Both the position numbers and the translations under genes were made by a program. Source: Cunninghamia lanceolata (Eukaryota > Streptophyta > Pinopsida > Cupressales > Cupressaceae). Taken from it: DNA of 64,000 nt. The notes under the pieces are model-generated. The model searched no databases and was not told the DNA's origin. It saw only the letters and a list, made by a program, of their open reading frames with translations. The stretch covers positions 196,001 through 260,000 of the forward strand of contig BSBN01000494.1 of the NCBI GenBank assembly GCA_027924645.1, in the 5' to 3' direction. Below are positions 12,594 to 24,800 of this stretch, piece by piece (within the stretch, counting starts at the first letter, position 1; each line of letters opens with the position of its first letter).

Positions 12594-12889
12594 GATGCAC
12601 AAGAGTGCATCAATCTAGTGGTGTTTAGAGTCCCACCTCTAGATATGGATTGATGCTTTAAGGGATACTTCTCAGGGGGAGTAGTCAGAGAGTTCATAGG
12701 AGAGTTGGATCAGAACAACATAGTGCAAGTATGTGCCCTTTGCCATTGATGTCAAAGGGGGAGAGGAATCATGTGAAAAACTCACAGAGAAAGAGTGTAG
12801 ATACGTAAAGAGAAAGGGGGAGAATTTTGTCATGATGGCTGTTGTGGTTTTTCACATCATATGTTGCCATCAATGACAAAGGGGGAGAT
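12594..12889 (+). promoter_or_regulatory. S1 3' spacer with repeated polypurine tracts
   Basis: Four G-rich purine tracts: CTCAGGGGGAG (12671), CAAAGGGGGAGAGG (about 12752), GAAAGGGGGAGAA (about 12812) and ACAAAGGGGGAGAT directly before the 3' LTR at 12876-12889. The last is the functional primer for plus-strand DNA; upstream copies are a recognised Sirevirus feature. The same layout recurs in S2 and S3. Confidence 0.85.
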
Positions 12890-14297
12890 TGTTGCAAGTA
12901 TGTGCCTAATCGATGTTGTCATTGATGTCAACATATCTTTGTTGTCATTGGTGTCAACTGTATCCTATTTTACTATTTGTTTAGAAGCTTTATATGTTGA
13001 GGATATTAAGAAAATTTGCCCCTCCAGAAGAGACAGTGTGTTGTTGATAAAAGAACAATGCAGAAGATTGCTCTGCATTTCTTGTTGATTGAATATCTCA
13101 GTCTATGGATTGGAAGATATTTAGAGGCATGTCTAAAGATGCTACATTCTGTGTTTGAGCCTCCGATATGAAGAATTGAGGAAGTTGTGTTCACTAGAAT
13201 AAAACCTGCTTTTTCTGTTCATTCACTAGTGTCTGAGAGAAAGTATTTTTCTCTGCATTCCTCTGTAGTTATTTATTTCAGTCTGGGGTTCTAGAGTGAT
13301 ATCTAGGATGATGATATGCACCTACAATTGTAATGGTCCATGATTTGGTGGTCTGCAGGTGATCTTTCTTTGATGACAGTTAATGACAGTTGAGTTCTTA
13401 TGCTCCGATTGGAGAAATCTCATGGTTCGAGTGGTTAGATGTTGTGCGGATGTTCCTGGTGACTACAACATGCTTGTGGATGTCTCCTGATCATGTTCCT
13501 ACCTTTGCATTGGTATGCTATGAGTATTTCAGATCAGAATTGAAGATTGCTCCCAAATAACATAGTGTGAGCTCCAATCTTAGCCGACTTGGATGATTCC
13601 ACTAATTGTAGAGATTCATAGAAGATTGTAGAAGCATGTAACGATGTAGAAGATTGTATTTGGACCCTTGCTAAGGTGTGATGTGTTCCTCTTATAATTT
13701 TGTGTCTTCTCCTTAGCATAATTTTGCATTAGGTCAAGACCTATTTTGTAAATGTTTGTAATGCCGACCTTGGAGATTGTTCCAATGGTTGATGAATGTA
13801 ATGCCGACCTTGATGTACATTCCAAGGTTGATGAATGATATATATACTTGTAATTTGGTCATGGAAAAGAGGTCCTTGTGAGTGAAAATGTGAAGTTAAG
13901 TGAAGAAGTGTAGAAGGCAGAGCAGAGTAGAGGAAGAGTATTGTGCTTCAATGGAACTGAATTCAGGCATGGCGTAGATGCTATTATCTCAGTTCAAATC
14001 CCTTGGCAGTGAGCCTTTTTCTGGGTAGCGAGCCTTTGATTTTCAGTATTATTATAACTTATATATCTTGTGGGCTAACATCCACAGTGGTTTTTCCCTT
14101 AACATGGTTTTCCATGTAAAAAATCTGGTGTCACTTGTGTATGATCTTGTAATTGTGTTTATGTTTTTGAGTTTATGCTTTCATGACTTAATCATAACAA
14201 ATAGTGGACAAGTGTTTAATGTTTTAAGGTTCAAAATTGTTCAAGTTTTGAGACAATTGATTCACCCCCCCTCTCAGTTGTTTGGTTCATTTCAACA
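12890..14297 (+). repeat. S1 3' LTR
   Basis: 1408 bp, starting TGTTGCAAGTATGTGCC and ending TTTCAACA. A TATA-like run (ATATATATAC) is near 13838-13847, inside the block that the 5' LTR has lost. A short stretch CTTATATATCTTGTGGGCTAAC is shared with the 5' LTR. The right target copy would be CATCA (14298-14302), but its partner lies outside the window. Confidence 0.92.
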
Positions 14298-15345
14298 CAT
14301 CATTGTTCATAGAGCTAAGTATGTATTTTTTCTCATTTGACTATCACAATTGATATTCTATTTACTATCCCAACTTTGAATTTAATCTAGGTTAATAGTT
14401 GTGTGATGATTAATTACATTTATTTACTATCCTAGATTAGATTTATTTATAAATGTAGAATCATTTATTTATTTTGGGAGGATATATACCTCAAATCACA
14501 TACCCAAATTTACCAAGATTGGTACCAGAGTGAAGGATCAATGGATATAACCACTATACTAAATACAATTTAATTAATACTAATGTGGTACCATACAATC
14601 TTGTTGTTATGAAATGACACATCTATGGAACATGTCCATAACCTAATGGACCCTATATGTATAGTTTAGGATAGCAAAAGATAAGCATGTATGGATGGAA
14701 GATATGAGATGAGTGATTAAGATATAGATAAAGTGAACATACAATAATAGATAATGTTATATTGAGATATATGTTATATGTTATTAATATTATAGTGTAT
14801 GTCTATAAGTGTATATTAAGTCAATTTCATTAATTTTTATTTCCATCCAATATCAAAACTAATACTTCAGGCACTTCATAACAAGAATACAATCAACCAC
14901 TTTGTTTGATATTTCTTGCTAAAATTTTGTGGTACCACCCAAGTGTTGGGGCCTTAGTGATCAAAGATCGATGCCCACAACCATTAGTATCTAGTCCCTT
15001 TTGGGTCTAGGCAACTAGGGGATAGTGTAACACAAGGGGAGGGTATCCTAAAGAGGTGTGACTATTAAGACAAATCAAGTGTGATGTTTGGGAAAAGACA
15101 AGATGAAAAAGGGGTATAGAGATAGTAAGTTAAGGAAGATAGTTAGGAAAATAAAATGAACTAAGTAGAAAATAAAGAATAGAAAAAGAAGGAAGGAGAG
15201 ACAAAAAATATAATAGAAATACAAAAAGTAGAAGGAAAATAAAGATATAGAAGGAAAATACAAAAGGAAAAGGAGTTAGATAAAAAGGAAGAATAGTTTG
15301 TTGCTAGCTTTAGTTTTTATTTCTATCTTGAACTCCAGCTCCCAA
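14298..15345. other. Intergenic stretch between S1 and G2; no gene seen
   Basis: AT-rich, no convincing open frame. About 15090-15300 is strongly purine-rich on the + strand (runs of AAGGAAG, AGAAAAAG), giving a marked strand asymmetry. The last five bases before G2, GTCTT (15346-15350), are the G2 target copy. Confidence 0.6.
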
Positions 15346-15350
15346 GTCTT

Positions 15351-16744
15351 TGACGAGGCATAATCAAACTTTGTACTTTAATATCTTATTAAGTTGTCAA
15401 CCCAAGTGGTGTCCGATGGCTATATGCAATAGGAAGTCAAACATCTCATTGTAGTGATGGTTTTTAGCTATGGAATAAAATGACTACTTATACAAAAATG
15501 AAATCTTAAACTATGAAAGCCTTTAAAATGTAATCTAAGAAAGCATTCACCATTCATAAATGAATACAGTAAGAAAACATAATATTAAACTACTTAGTTG
15601 ACTCTAAGAAAACAAATATACTATTAAATTTCAAAATAATTTCAATAGGTAAATTCCCAAGAGTGAATTGAGAACACAGTTTTCCAGCACAATATAAATT
15701 TACTAAATAGTAAAACAATACAAAATATTAAATACTACAAATAGAATAACTAGACCTACAGGTTAAAGACTAAGACAACATATTTCACTTGCTTAAAAAA
15801 ACAAAAATAGAAACACTTCATAAAAAATCACTTCAACACAACATTGTATTCACATCACATTGAAAACTATAAATACTTATCTATTAACACAATTTTTCCT
15901 CCTGAATGAGTGGCCAACTCTGTGAAATTTGAAACATTCAAGACTTCAAGACTTCAAAATATCATCATATAGAGTTTTCATAGATTGAAAGAAAATGCAG
16001 ATTTATCTATATTCATTCATTCCAACAATTGTCTAGATATCAAATGAATATTATAAGAGTGCTATATATCTTATCTCCTAAATACTGGGTTCTAAAACTA
16101 TGCCTATAATCGAGCCTCATGAGATACATGCACTATTGTTGTTTTAAAGTCTAACAAAAAATCATGACTATTACAAAGTTTGATTTATAAACAATAACAA
16201 AGAGATTAAGGAAATTGATCAAGATAATTTCCATTAGGAGTCTTCTCATGTAGATTGATTTAAAAACAATTATGGATCACATTATAAATATCCTTAACTG
16301 TTGCCAAACAGAGAGGAACATGTGTGCAAAATGAAGGGGAACAAGTGTGAAGAATAGGGGGTCTTTTTCTACTGCCTTAATTATTCTGTAGTTTGTCTTA
16401 ATTTCTCTAGAACTACCTTTGGAACATGCATCTTCTATTGCCACATCATTCTAGAGCTTCCTCTTCCTTCTTCTCTAGAGTATTCTTCCTCACTTTCTCC
16501 AAAATCTATCTCGTGGAGTTGAATGTATCCTGTTTTGACAAAAAATGAGTCTTTCCAGCCACAAATCATTAACATTGAAATTATTTTTGATGTAGAGTAA
16601 TAAATAAAAATATGTACATCATTTCAAGTTAAGATAACTAGTAATTTATCACATAATCATATTAATACTAGCATGATAGGATTATTAGGTTGTAAAGGAA
16701 GGTAATTCAATCAAAATGTGATGAGGTTAATTTTCACCTCATCA
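15351..16744 (-). repeat. G2 3' LTR
   Basis: On the minus strand it starts TGATGAGGTGAAAATTAACC and ends GCCTCGTCA, 1394 bp. It aligns throughout with 55917-57393, about one difference per ten bases by eye. The minus-strand sequence just upstream (16745-16760) is GGTGTGGGAGAGAG, a suitable polypurine tract. Confidence 0.88.
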
Positions 16745-18578
16745 CTCTCTCCCACACCTAGGATTGTGCAAGTCCTCTTGCTCTGTGCTATGAAGATTCC
16801 CCTACCTATTGTTGTCTCTCTTCTTCTCTTCTTTTGCAAAACTTGTCAAACTTCTAACTATTATCATATACTAGGTGTGCTGTGGAGTCTAAATCCCTAA
16901 GGTCAATGACAAAACCTTTTCCCATTTCCATCCTATTTTTCCATCTTTGGAATTCCCACTCAAATTGTTCACCATGCACATGTACTAGAGTCACTGGCTA
17001 AAGAAGTTGTGGAGGCCTAAATCTCATGCCAACCCATTTTGACCTCATTTGATGAATTATTTTTGCTACTGCTTTGCCTCTTCAGAAAGACCACATTAGA
17101 TTATTTGGAGAAATAATTTCTCTTCTCTTGAAATGTATAGGTAAAGGATTATATCTTTCCTCACAAGTTGCAAAGGAATCTTTAGGAAACTGAGGAATGA
17201 CACTCTACAGAGCTAGGTAGCATTGTTTTAAACTATCAATATGTTTTTCTATTAGTGCACGATACTAAACTATCCTCTCAGATTCTATCTTGAATGCTTG
17301 TGACTTATGGTAATGTTGCCTCATTAATAACCCAATAGTTTTATCAGCCTGGTAATATTTCATTATTCTATTCTTCTAGGCTAGTTGATTATGTAGAGTG
17401 GAGATGAAAGATCTTAATTCTACTTCCCCAACAAAAATGTTGATGTAAAACTCTATATGTCTTTCAACTAATAGATTATGTGTGAAAAATTCACATAACA
17501 AGTTTTGCTGCTTAGGAGAAGCTATCTTGTATGCTTCTAAAAATTCCTTATCATCTAGATCATGTGGCAAGTTACAAGAGATTCTTAACAATTTCCATCT
17601 CAATACATATTCATTTAAGAATGTACTATACATTCTTGAGGGTTTTCTGCATGCAAAGAGAATTTCCGCTATTTTACAAGCCTCCATTTTTGCTTCATAC
17701 AATTGGTCATATTTATTATGTAAAATTACCAATTGTGCCTTCAACCTATTGATTTCAAAACCTGCATGCTTAAGGAAATGACAACATGCTATCCAGGTTT
17801 GGAGCATTACAAGAATGTGCACCTAAAATCATTCCATAATAGTTGGTTTAGTATGGATTTCTTTATCCTCTATGGGTGGTTTTGCCTTGAGTTCTTATAG
17901 TTCTTCTAGTTCAATAACTTGACTAGTGATAGTTGTCAGTGCCACTTGATTTTCTTGATTCTTTTCCAAAAATCTAGCTAGAGCATTTGTCAAATTGTTT
18001 GTAAGGTTTTCAATTTGTCTATATTTTTCTAACAAAATTTCCTATAATCCTGTGTCCTAGGTTGGCTCTATTGATATCTCTAGTGATTTGTTCACACCAT
18101 CCTTTCAAATATAAGATTTTCTCATCTTTCTTTGCTAGTAACACTTTTAATTTTCTATCTTTTGTTTCTACTAAAAAATGGTTTGTTCTACCTTGGAGAG
18201 TTTATTTCTTATTGAATTTGTTGAATTTCCTCTTCACTTTTTCCCATATCGATTTATGGAGTTACTAGTGGAGCCCTCTCTTTTGTTGGACTCCTTTGAA
18301 GAGGAATTTCACTTTCAACTATTCTTCTATGTATTTCTTCCCCCAAGACTATATTATCTTCCTATTTCATAGATTTATTGACTTGAGATTCACGTAACTC
18401 TAGAGGGATAGAGGTATATTCTAGAGGAACAAAAGTATCTCCTAGAGGAACTTACCCTATTTATATAAGGCTCTCTTGGAATTTCAATGTTATATTTTAA
18501 ATAGGAGTATCCTTTGGAGGAACAAGAGTATCTTCCAAAGGTACTTGTTCTGATTCTAAAAGGTTTTCTTAGTATTCC
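16745..18578 (-). pseudogene. G2 3' open frame, distal part (unrecognised protein)
   Basis: The best-preserved part is an open stretch of 148 codons at 17376-17822 (minus). Upstream, 17.83-18.57 kb is a decayed continuation in several frames: a hydrophilic segment with repeated PLEDT/VPLGDT-type phrases (18.39-18.57 kb), then a charged, coiled-coil-like stretch (KIENLKVLLAKKDEKILYLK, about 18.08-18.16 kb). I do not recognise a domain. The frame reads across the S2 insertion into 27323-27420 once S2 and one ATTCC are removed, so this predates S2. Its place downstream of integrase is where Athila-like elements often carry an extra frame, but I see no signal peptide or membrane anchor to support an env-like reading. 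Confidence 0.55.
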
Positions 18579-20113
18579 TGTTGCAAGTATATGCCTAATC
18601 AGTGTTGTCATTGATGTCAACATATCTTTGTTGTCATTGGTTGTCAACTATATCCTATTTTGTTATTTTTTTAGAAGATTTATATGTTGAGGATATTGAG
18701 AAAATTAGCCCCTCTAGAAGAATAAGAAAGTAAACAGTGAATCATAGTGAAGACAGTGAGTTGCATACTGAAGAACAGTCTAGAAGATTGCTACACATTT
18801 CTTGCTGACTGAAGATCTTGGTCTGTGGATTGGAAGTTATTTAGAAACATGGCTGAAGATGCTAAATCTTGAATTTGAGCCTCTGGTATGAAGATTTGGG
18901 TGAGCTAAATTAACCAAAGTAAAACCCGCTTTTTCTTATTATTCACTGGTGCCTGAGAGAAAGTATTTTGCTCTGCATTCCTCCGCATTAAGTATTTTGC
19001 TCTGCCGTTATAGAGGGAACTCTGAGATGATGATAAGTGCTTACAATTGCAATGGTCTGCCATTTATCTTTCTTTTATGATAGTTGAAGACAATGAAGTT
19101 CATGTGCTCTGGTGTGGAGAATCTCATGGAAAAAGTGGTCTGAGTTTGGGTGGTTGCTCCTAGTGATTTCAACATGCTTGTGGGTACATCTTGATCATGT
19201 TCCTACCTTTACATTGGTCTTTGTTAATGAATTGAGATCGTGTTTGAAGATTATTCCCAGATAATGTAGCGTGTAACTAGTCTTAGCCGACTTGGTTAAT
19301 TCCAGTGATTGCGGAGATCCCTTGAAGATTATGGAAGCATGTTGTGGCGTGGAAGATCATCTTTGAGTCCCAGATAAGGTGTTGCATGATCCACATACAT
19401 CTATACTACAAATCCTTAGCATAATTTTGTATTAGGTCAAGACCTATTTTGTAAATGTTTGTAATGCCGACCTTGGAGATTGTTCCAATGATTGATGATT
19501 GTAATGCCAACCTTGACGATCATTCCAAGGTTGATGAAGTGTAGAAATACTTGTAATTGAGTTGTGGAAAAGATGTCCTTGTGCGAAGATGGGTAGATAT
19601 GGAAAGAGGTGGAAAGGAAAAGCAGAGCAGAGGGACTATTGTACTTCAATGTATTAATCTCAGACATGAAGAAGATGTTGATCTTGGTAGTGAGCCTGGC
19701 AGTGAACCACCAGTAGGGTTTAACAACCCTTGGGCTTTAACAGCCCCCATTGTAATCTTTCTAGGTTTAGGGTTGAGGCAATGAGCCTGCTAGACCTAGT
19801 TGTACTTCATGGTAGTGAGCCAGTATTTTCTAGGCCCATGGAGTTACCAAGCCTAAACATCATTTTCCAAAGATTGCAATATATTTTGAGAGATAATCCT
19901 CTCCATGGTTTTTCCCCACCTTGGGGTTTTCCATGTAAAAATATGGTGTCTCTTGTGTTTAATGTTGTGTCTATGTTTAAATTTTTGATTTCATGCATTC
20001 ATTGTTTAATCATAATAACTGTGGACAAGTGATTAATGTCTAAGTGTAGAAGTGTTTGAGTTTTTGGGACAACTGATTCACCCCCCCTCTCAATTGTCTG
20101 GTGCATTTCAACA
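18579..20113 (+). repeat. S2 5' LTR, full-length unit
   Basis: 1535 bp, starting TGTTGCAAG and ending TTTCAACA, followed by the partial primer site TTGGTATCAGA (20115-20125). It aligns along its length with the 3' LTR 25800-27317 with about 8-9% differences in the first 180 bases. The primer site is then cut off and joined to an internal LTR position. Confidence 0.9.
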
Positions 20114-20129
20114 ATTGGTATCAGATATT

Positions 20130-20833
20130 TGACTGAAGATCTTGGTCTACGGATTGGAAGTTATTTAGAGACATGGTTGAAGATGCTAAATCTTGAATTT
20201 GAGCCTCCGGTATGAAGATTTGAGTGAGCTACATTCACCAGAGTAAAACCTACTTTGTCTGATTATTCACCGGTGCCTAAGAGAAATTATTTTTCTCCGC
20301 ATTCCTCTGCATTAAAGTATTTTGCTTTGTGGTTATAGAGGGAAGTCTGGGATGATGATAAGTGCCTACAATTGTAATGGTTCATGTTTTGGTAGTCTAC
20401 AAGCTATCTTTCTTTTATGACAGTTGAAGACAGTGAAGTTCATGTGCTCCGGTGTGGAGAATCTCATGGAAAAAGTGGTCTGAGTTTTTGCGGTTACTCC
20501 TAGTGATTTCAACATTCTTGTGGGTACCTCCTAATCATGTTCCTACCTTTACATTGGTCTGCGTTAATGAATTAAGATTGTGTTTGAAGATTATTCCCAG
20601 TATGTCTTCATGGTTTTTCCCCACCTTGGGGTTTTCCACGTAAAAATTTCGTGTCTCTTGTGTTTAATGTTGCGTCTATGTTTAATTTTCTGATTTCATG
20701 CATTCATTGTTTAATCATAATAACTATGGACAAGTGATTGATATTTAAGTGTAGAAGTGTTTGCATTTTTGGGACAACTGTTTCACCCCCCTCTTAGTTG
20801 TCTGGTGCATTTCAACAATTGTTATCAGATATC
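20130..20833 (+). repeat. S2 second LTR unit, truncated and internally deleted
   Basis: Begins TGACTGAAGATCTTGG, which is LTR position 228 (18806 in the first unit), and ends TTTCAACA at 20817 followed by TTGTTATCAGAT. An internal deletion of about 640 bp joins ATTATTCCCAG to a stretch near CATGGTTTTTCCCC around 20600, removing the promoter half. Confidence 0.85.
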
Positions 20834-22136
20834 TGACTGAAGATCTTGGTTTGCGGATTGGAAGTTATTTAGAGACATGGCTAAAGATGCTAAATCTTGA
20901 ATTTGAGCCTTTGGTATGAAGATTTGAGTGAGCTACATTCACCAGAGTAAAACTTGCTTTTTCTGATTATTCACTTGTGCCTAAGAGAGTATTTTTCTTC
21001 GCATTCCTCCACATTAAAGTATTTTGCTTGGCATTTATAGTGGGAAGTCTGGGATGATGATAAGTGCCTACAGTTGCAATGGTTCATGTTTTGGTGGTCC
21101 ACAAGCTATCTTTCTTTTATTACATTTGAAGATAGTGAAGTTCATGTGCTCTGGTGTGGAGAATCTCATGGAAAAAGTGGTCTGAGTTTGTACGGTTGCC
21201 CCTGGTGATTTCAACATGCTTGTGGGTACCTCCTGATCATGTTCCTACCTTTACATTGGTCTGCGTTAATGAATTGAGATCATGTTTGAAGATTATTCCT
21301 AGATAACATAACATGTAACCAGTCTTAGCCGACTTGGTTAATTCCAGTGATTGTGGAGATCCCTTGAAGATTATGGAAGCATGTTGTGGTGTGGAAGATC
21401 GTGTTTGAGTCCCAGCTAAGGTGCATACATCTATACTACAAATACTCAGCATAATTTTGTATTAGGTCAAGACCTATTTTGTAAATGTTTGTAATGTTGA
21501 CCTTGGCGATTGTTCCAATGGTTGATGATTGTAATGCTAACCTTGATGATCATTCCAAGGTTGATGAAGTGTACAAATACTTGTAATTGAGTCATGGAAA
21601 AGATGTCCTTGTGCAAAGATGGGTAGATAAGGAGAGAGGTGGAAAGGCAGAGCAGAGCAGAGGAACTATTGTACTTCAATGTATTAATCTTAGACATGAA
21701 GAAGATGTTGATCTTGGTAGTGAGCCTGGCAGTGAGTTGCTAGTAGGGTTTAACAACCCCCATTGTAATCTTTCTAGGTTTAGGGTTGAGGTAGTGAGCC
21801 TGCTAGACCTAGCTGTACTTCATGGCAGTGAGCCAGTATGTTCTAGGCCCACGGAGTGACCAAGGATGAACACTATTTTCCAAAGATTGCAATATATTTG
21901 GAGAGATAATCATCTCCATGGTTTTTCCCCACCTTGGCATTTTCCATGTAAAAATCTGGTGTCTCTTGTGTTTAATCTTGTGTTTATGTTTAAGTTTCTG
22001 ATTTCATGCATTCATTGTTTAATCATAATAACTGTGGACAAGTGATTAATGTTTAAGTGCAGAAGTGTTTGAGTTTTTGGGACAACTGATTCACCCCCCC
22101 TCTTAGTTGTCCGATGCATTTCAACAATTGGTATCA
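20834..22136 (+). repeat. S2 third LTR unit, 5'-truncated
   Basis: Starts with the same TGACTGAAGATCTTGG junction as the second unit but lacks its internal deletion. It ends TTTCAACA at 22136 and is followed by the intact primer site. It is missing the first 227 bp or so of the LTR. Confidence 0.87.
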
Positions 22137-22138
22137 GA

Positions 22139-22150
22139 GCCACGTCCATT
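22139..22150 (+). other. S2 primer-binding site
   Basis: TGGTATCAGAGC, 2 nt after the last LTR unit. Two degraded upstream copies follow the other two units. Confidence 0.9.
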
Positions 22151-22337
22151 CGAAAAGAGTCTAACAACTCGAGGGAGATCCTAAATGGAGCCTAAAGAAA
22201 AATAGTTACTTACTGATGCACCCAAATGCTCATCAAAAGATAATAAAGTTAGTTTGTCCAAGGAAGCATTTTATGAAGATAAGAGTGTCAATAATCTAAG
22301 GTGTTCTGATTCATAGGTATGCACCAACAATGAAGCT

Positions 22338-23653
22338 ATGTTCCAAGGTGAGAACTGTTGGGTGATTGATAGTAGTTGTTCAAATCACATGACTGGTGAC
22401 AAAAATAAGATTGTAAGTCTGGAAAGATATGATGGAGGGCTAGTTAGGTTTGGAGATGACTGCATTGCTGAAGTATGTGTAAAAGGTTCAATCAATCTTG
22501 GAAATAAACAAATTAATGATGATGTTTTTTTGTTAAAAATCTAAAGCAAAGTCTCTTAAGCTTTGGACAGTTATGCAAAAAGGGATTCAGTCTTATGTTT
22601 GAGAATGATACTTTTGAAATCAAAGAGAATTCTGGGGCTTTAATGGCCATTGGAAAAAGGACATAAGAGAATCTTTATCATCTAAGAAAAATTGACATTC
22701 TTGGCCTCACAACTCAGACCAATGAAAGCTAGGTTTGGCATAGAAGACTATGTCATGCAAATCTTGATGATTTAGTAAAGACATGCTCAGTTCAAATTGT
22801 AAATGATCTACCAGAAGTTGATTGCTTAGATAACATCATTTGTAGAAAATCTCAAGATAAAAGGTTGTTGAGAAGAGTACTGCAAAAATCTCCCACTTAA
22901 CGACTGGAATTGATCCATGCAAGCCTTTGTGGTCCTACAAGAATATGAAGCCTTTATGATGACATGTACTTTATGTTTTTTATTGATGATTATTCTAGAA
23001 TGACTTGGGTTAGCTTTTTCAAAGATAAATCAGAAACTCTAGATGCGCTCAAATCTTTTAAAGAAATTTTTGAAAATGAGCTAAACATGGAAATCAAGTG
23101 TTTGAGGATTGGTAAGGAAGAAGAGTTTGCCTCCAACAACTTCAATATGTTCTGTGAAAGCCATGGCTTAGAGAAACAACTCTTTGCTAAGAATAAAATA
23201 ATGAAAGAAGCAAGCAGGACTATTCAGAAAATTGCAAAACTAATAATGGAAGAGGCAAATCTATTAGAAGCATTTTGGAAGGAGGTAATTCAAACTATTG
23301 TCTACACACTAAATAGAGTTCAGGTAAAAGCCAAAAATGAATGGACTCCTGTTGAATTATGGTATGGAACAATACCCACTGTGAAATACTTCAAAATCTT
23401 TGGAAGCAAATGCCTTATCAAAATGGAAAAGGATGATGGTAAGTTTGAGGAGGGCATCTTTCTCAGATATTCATCTTGGGACAAAGCCTACCACTACTAC
23501 AACAATAGATTGGGAAAATTGTTGAAAGTAGAAATGTCAAAGTTAATGAAAACACTCAAAAGTACTCTGATTCAATCAATAAGGAACTGTAGAATGAAGC
23601 ACAAGAAGGTTCCCAAACCATCAGTGATAAAACAAAATTTGATGTATGCTTGA
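22338..23653 (+). pseudogene. S2 protease and integrase remnant
   Basis: Protease motif WVIDSSCSNHMTGD (22360-22401; D-S-S in place of D-S-G). The pre-integrase region has HRRLCHANLDDL near 22740. The integrase core (22964-23653, open for 229 codons) aligns with S1, but the catalytic positions have gone: HTDLCGP of S1 reads HASLCGP, LRSDRGGEF reads LRIGKEEEF, and the PQQN..VERKN block is deleted between LEKQLFA and KNKIMKEASRT. No gag precedes it: only about 190 nt separate the primer site from the protease region. Directly downstream comes a gag-like module, not reverse transcriptase. Confidence 0.88.
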
Positions 23654-24800
23654 TTGCCAATGTTGATTCTAAAGCAGCTGTTATTGACAGAAAAGGGCAC
23701 CAAATTGCTCTGGAAGACATTAAGAAGTCTGAGGAAGAAAACTTGGACTCAAAAGAAAATATGGTAGAAGTAAATAGTTGCATCCAAGAGCTAAATAAGG
23801 AAATCAAGGAACTCCAACAAAGTCTTAAAAGAAAAAGTGAAGAATTGAGTTTGGCAAATGAAGATAAAATAAGAATAGAGGATCACCTGAGTCAAGTTGT
23901 GAAAGAAAAATAAGAAGAATGTGAGAAATTGGCAGAAGAAATTGTACTTTTAATTTTGATTTAGAGGCAGCCAACAACTACAAAGAAAAATTCAAAATAA
24001 ACTCTACAAAACTTGATGAGTTGCTAGCTAGTCAAAAGTATCCAGATGATAGGCAAGGCTTGGGATTTGAAAAGGGAGCAAGCTCAAATTTTGAACAAGT
24101 TACATCTAGAGAAGGAAAAGGCAGAAACCATCCAGTGAGGAACCAAAGAAGAGGACCTAAAAGATCTCCGGTCAGGCAACCAAATGCTCAAAGGTACCCA
24201 TTTTTCAATGGTTACTATTTTAAATGCAATAAGTATGGTCATAGGGCTACTTAGTGTAGAAGAAAAATGAATCAAAATGTTCCATCTTTCTCTTGTCAAT
24301 GTTTCAATTGCAAGAAAATTGGTCATAAAGCAAATGAGTGGAGGAGTGTGTCAATAAACAATCAAATCAATCCAAGGAATGCTAAATTATTCAATGGAAA
24401 GTGTTTTACATGCAATAGATATGGGCATAGGGCTAATCAGTGCAGATCAAGGCCAAATTCAAATAATAGGAGAAATCAAGATTAGAGAGATATTGTTTGT
24501 CTAAATTATGACAAGCTCAGAGATTTTACCAGATTCTGTAGAAGAAAAAATACAAAAAGAGACTATCCCACAATAAAAAGGAAAACATAGCAGAGAATAG
24601 ACAAAGGTAAAAAGAAGATTGATCCGATAGAAACCAAGAAAGAGATGAATCAAATCCAGATTAAGAAGGATGTTACTAAGATCAAGGATGGATCCACACT
24701 AGTCTCTAGTGCAAATACTTTCTCTGGGAAGTAAATTGAGAGCTCTGGCTTAGGGGGAGTAGTGTCAAAAATCTAAATCCCCCATCCAGAAAGTTGGTGC
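23650..24800 (+). pseudogene. S2 gag-type coiled coil and zinc knuckles, displaced downstream of integrase
   Basis: An 87-codon open stretch (23650-23913) is a strong coiled coil (heptads in ELNKEIKELQQSLKRKSEEL). After a decayed gap comes the block LLASQKYPDDRQGLGFEKG and PVRQPNAQRYP, shared almost word for word with S3 gag. Three zinc knuckles follow: YFKCNKYGHRATxC (first Cys changed to Tyr and a TAG inside, about 24215-24257), CFNCKKIGHKANEW (last Cys changed to Trp, about 24301-24342), CFTCNRYGHRANQC (intact, about 24403-24445). Similarity to S3 continues to about 24800. This module normally precedes protease, so the order here is inverted relative to the lineage. Confidence 0.85.

Larger units (their letters stand above)
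1..14297 (+). mobile_element. S1: Sirevirus-like Ty1/copia retrotransposon, left end outside window, with two nested insertions
   Basis: The 5' LTR lies at 1-729 plus 7206-7511, split by G1. The primer site is at 7514-7525, gag starts at 7570, pol runs to 12593, a spacer with several purine tracts follows, and the 3' LTR is 12890-14297. Aligning position 1 with 13061 of the 3' LTR implies that about 171 bp of the 5' LTR lie outside the window. The domain order gag, protease, integrase, reverse transcriptase, RNase H is that of Ty1/copia. The Sirevirus assignment rests on the repeated AAAGGGGGAG tracts before the 3' LTR and the gag type, both known marks of that lineage. The element is dead: several stops, at least two frameshifts, and a solo LTR inside the reverse transcriptase. 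Confidence 0.92.

Noticed and set aside
14519..14533. TTGGTACCAGAGTG looks like a primer-binding site
   Set aside because: Two differences from the usual site, no LTR end before it and no gag after it.
23650..24490. S2 coiled coil and zinc knuckles as a host zinc-finger gene
   Set aside because: CX2CX4HX4C knuckles and shared blocks with S3 place it as retrotransposon gag.
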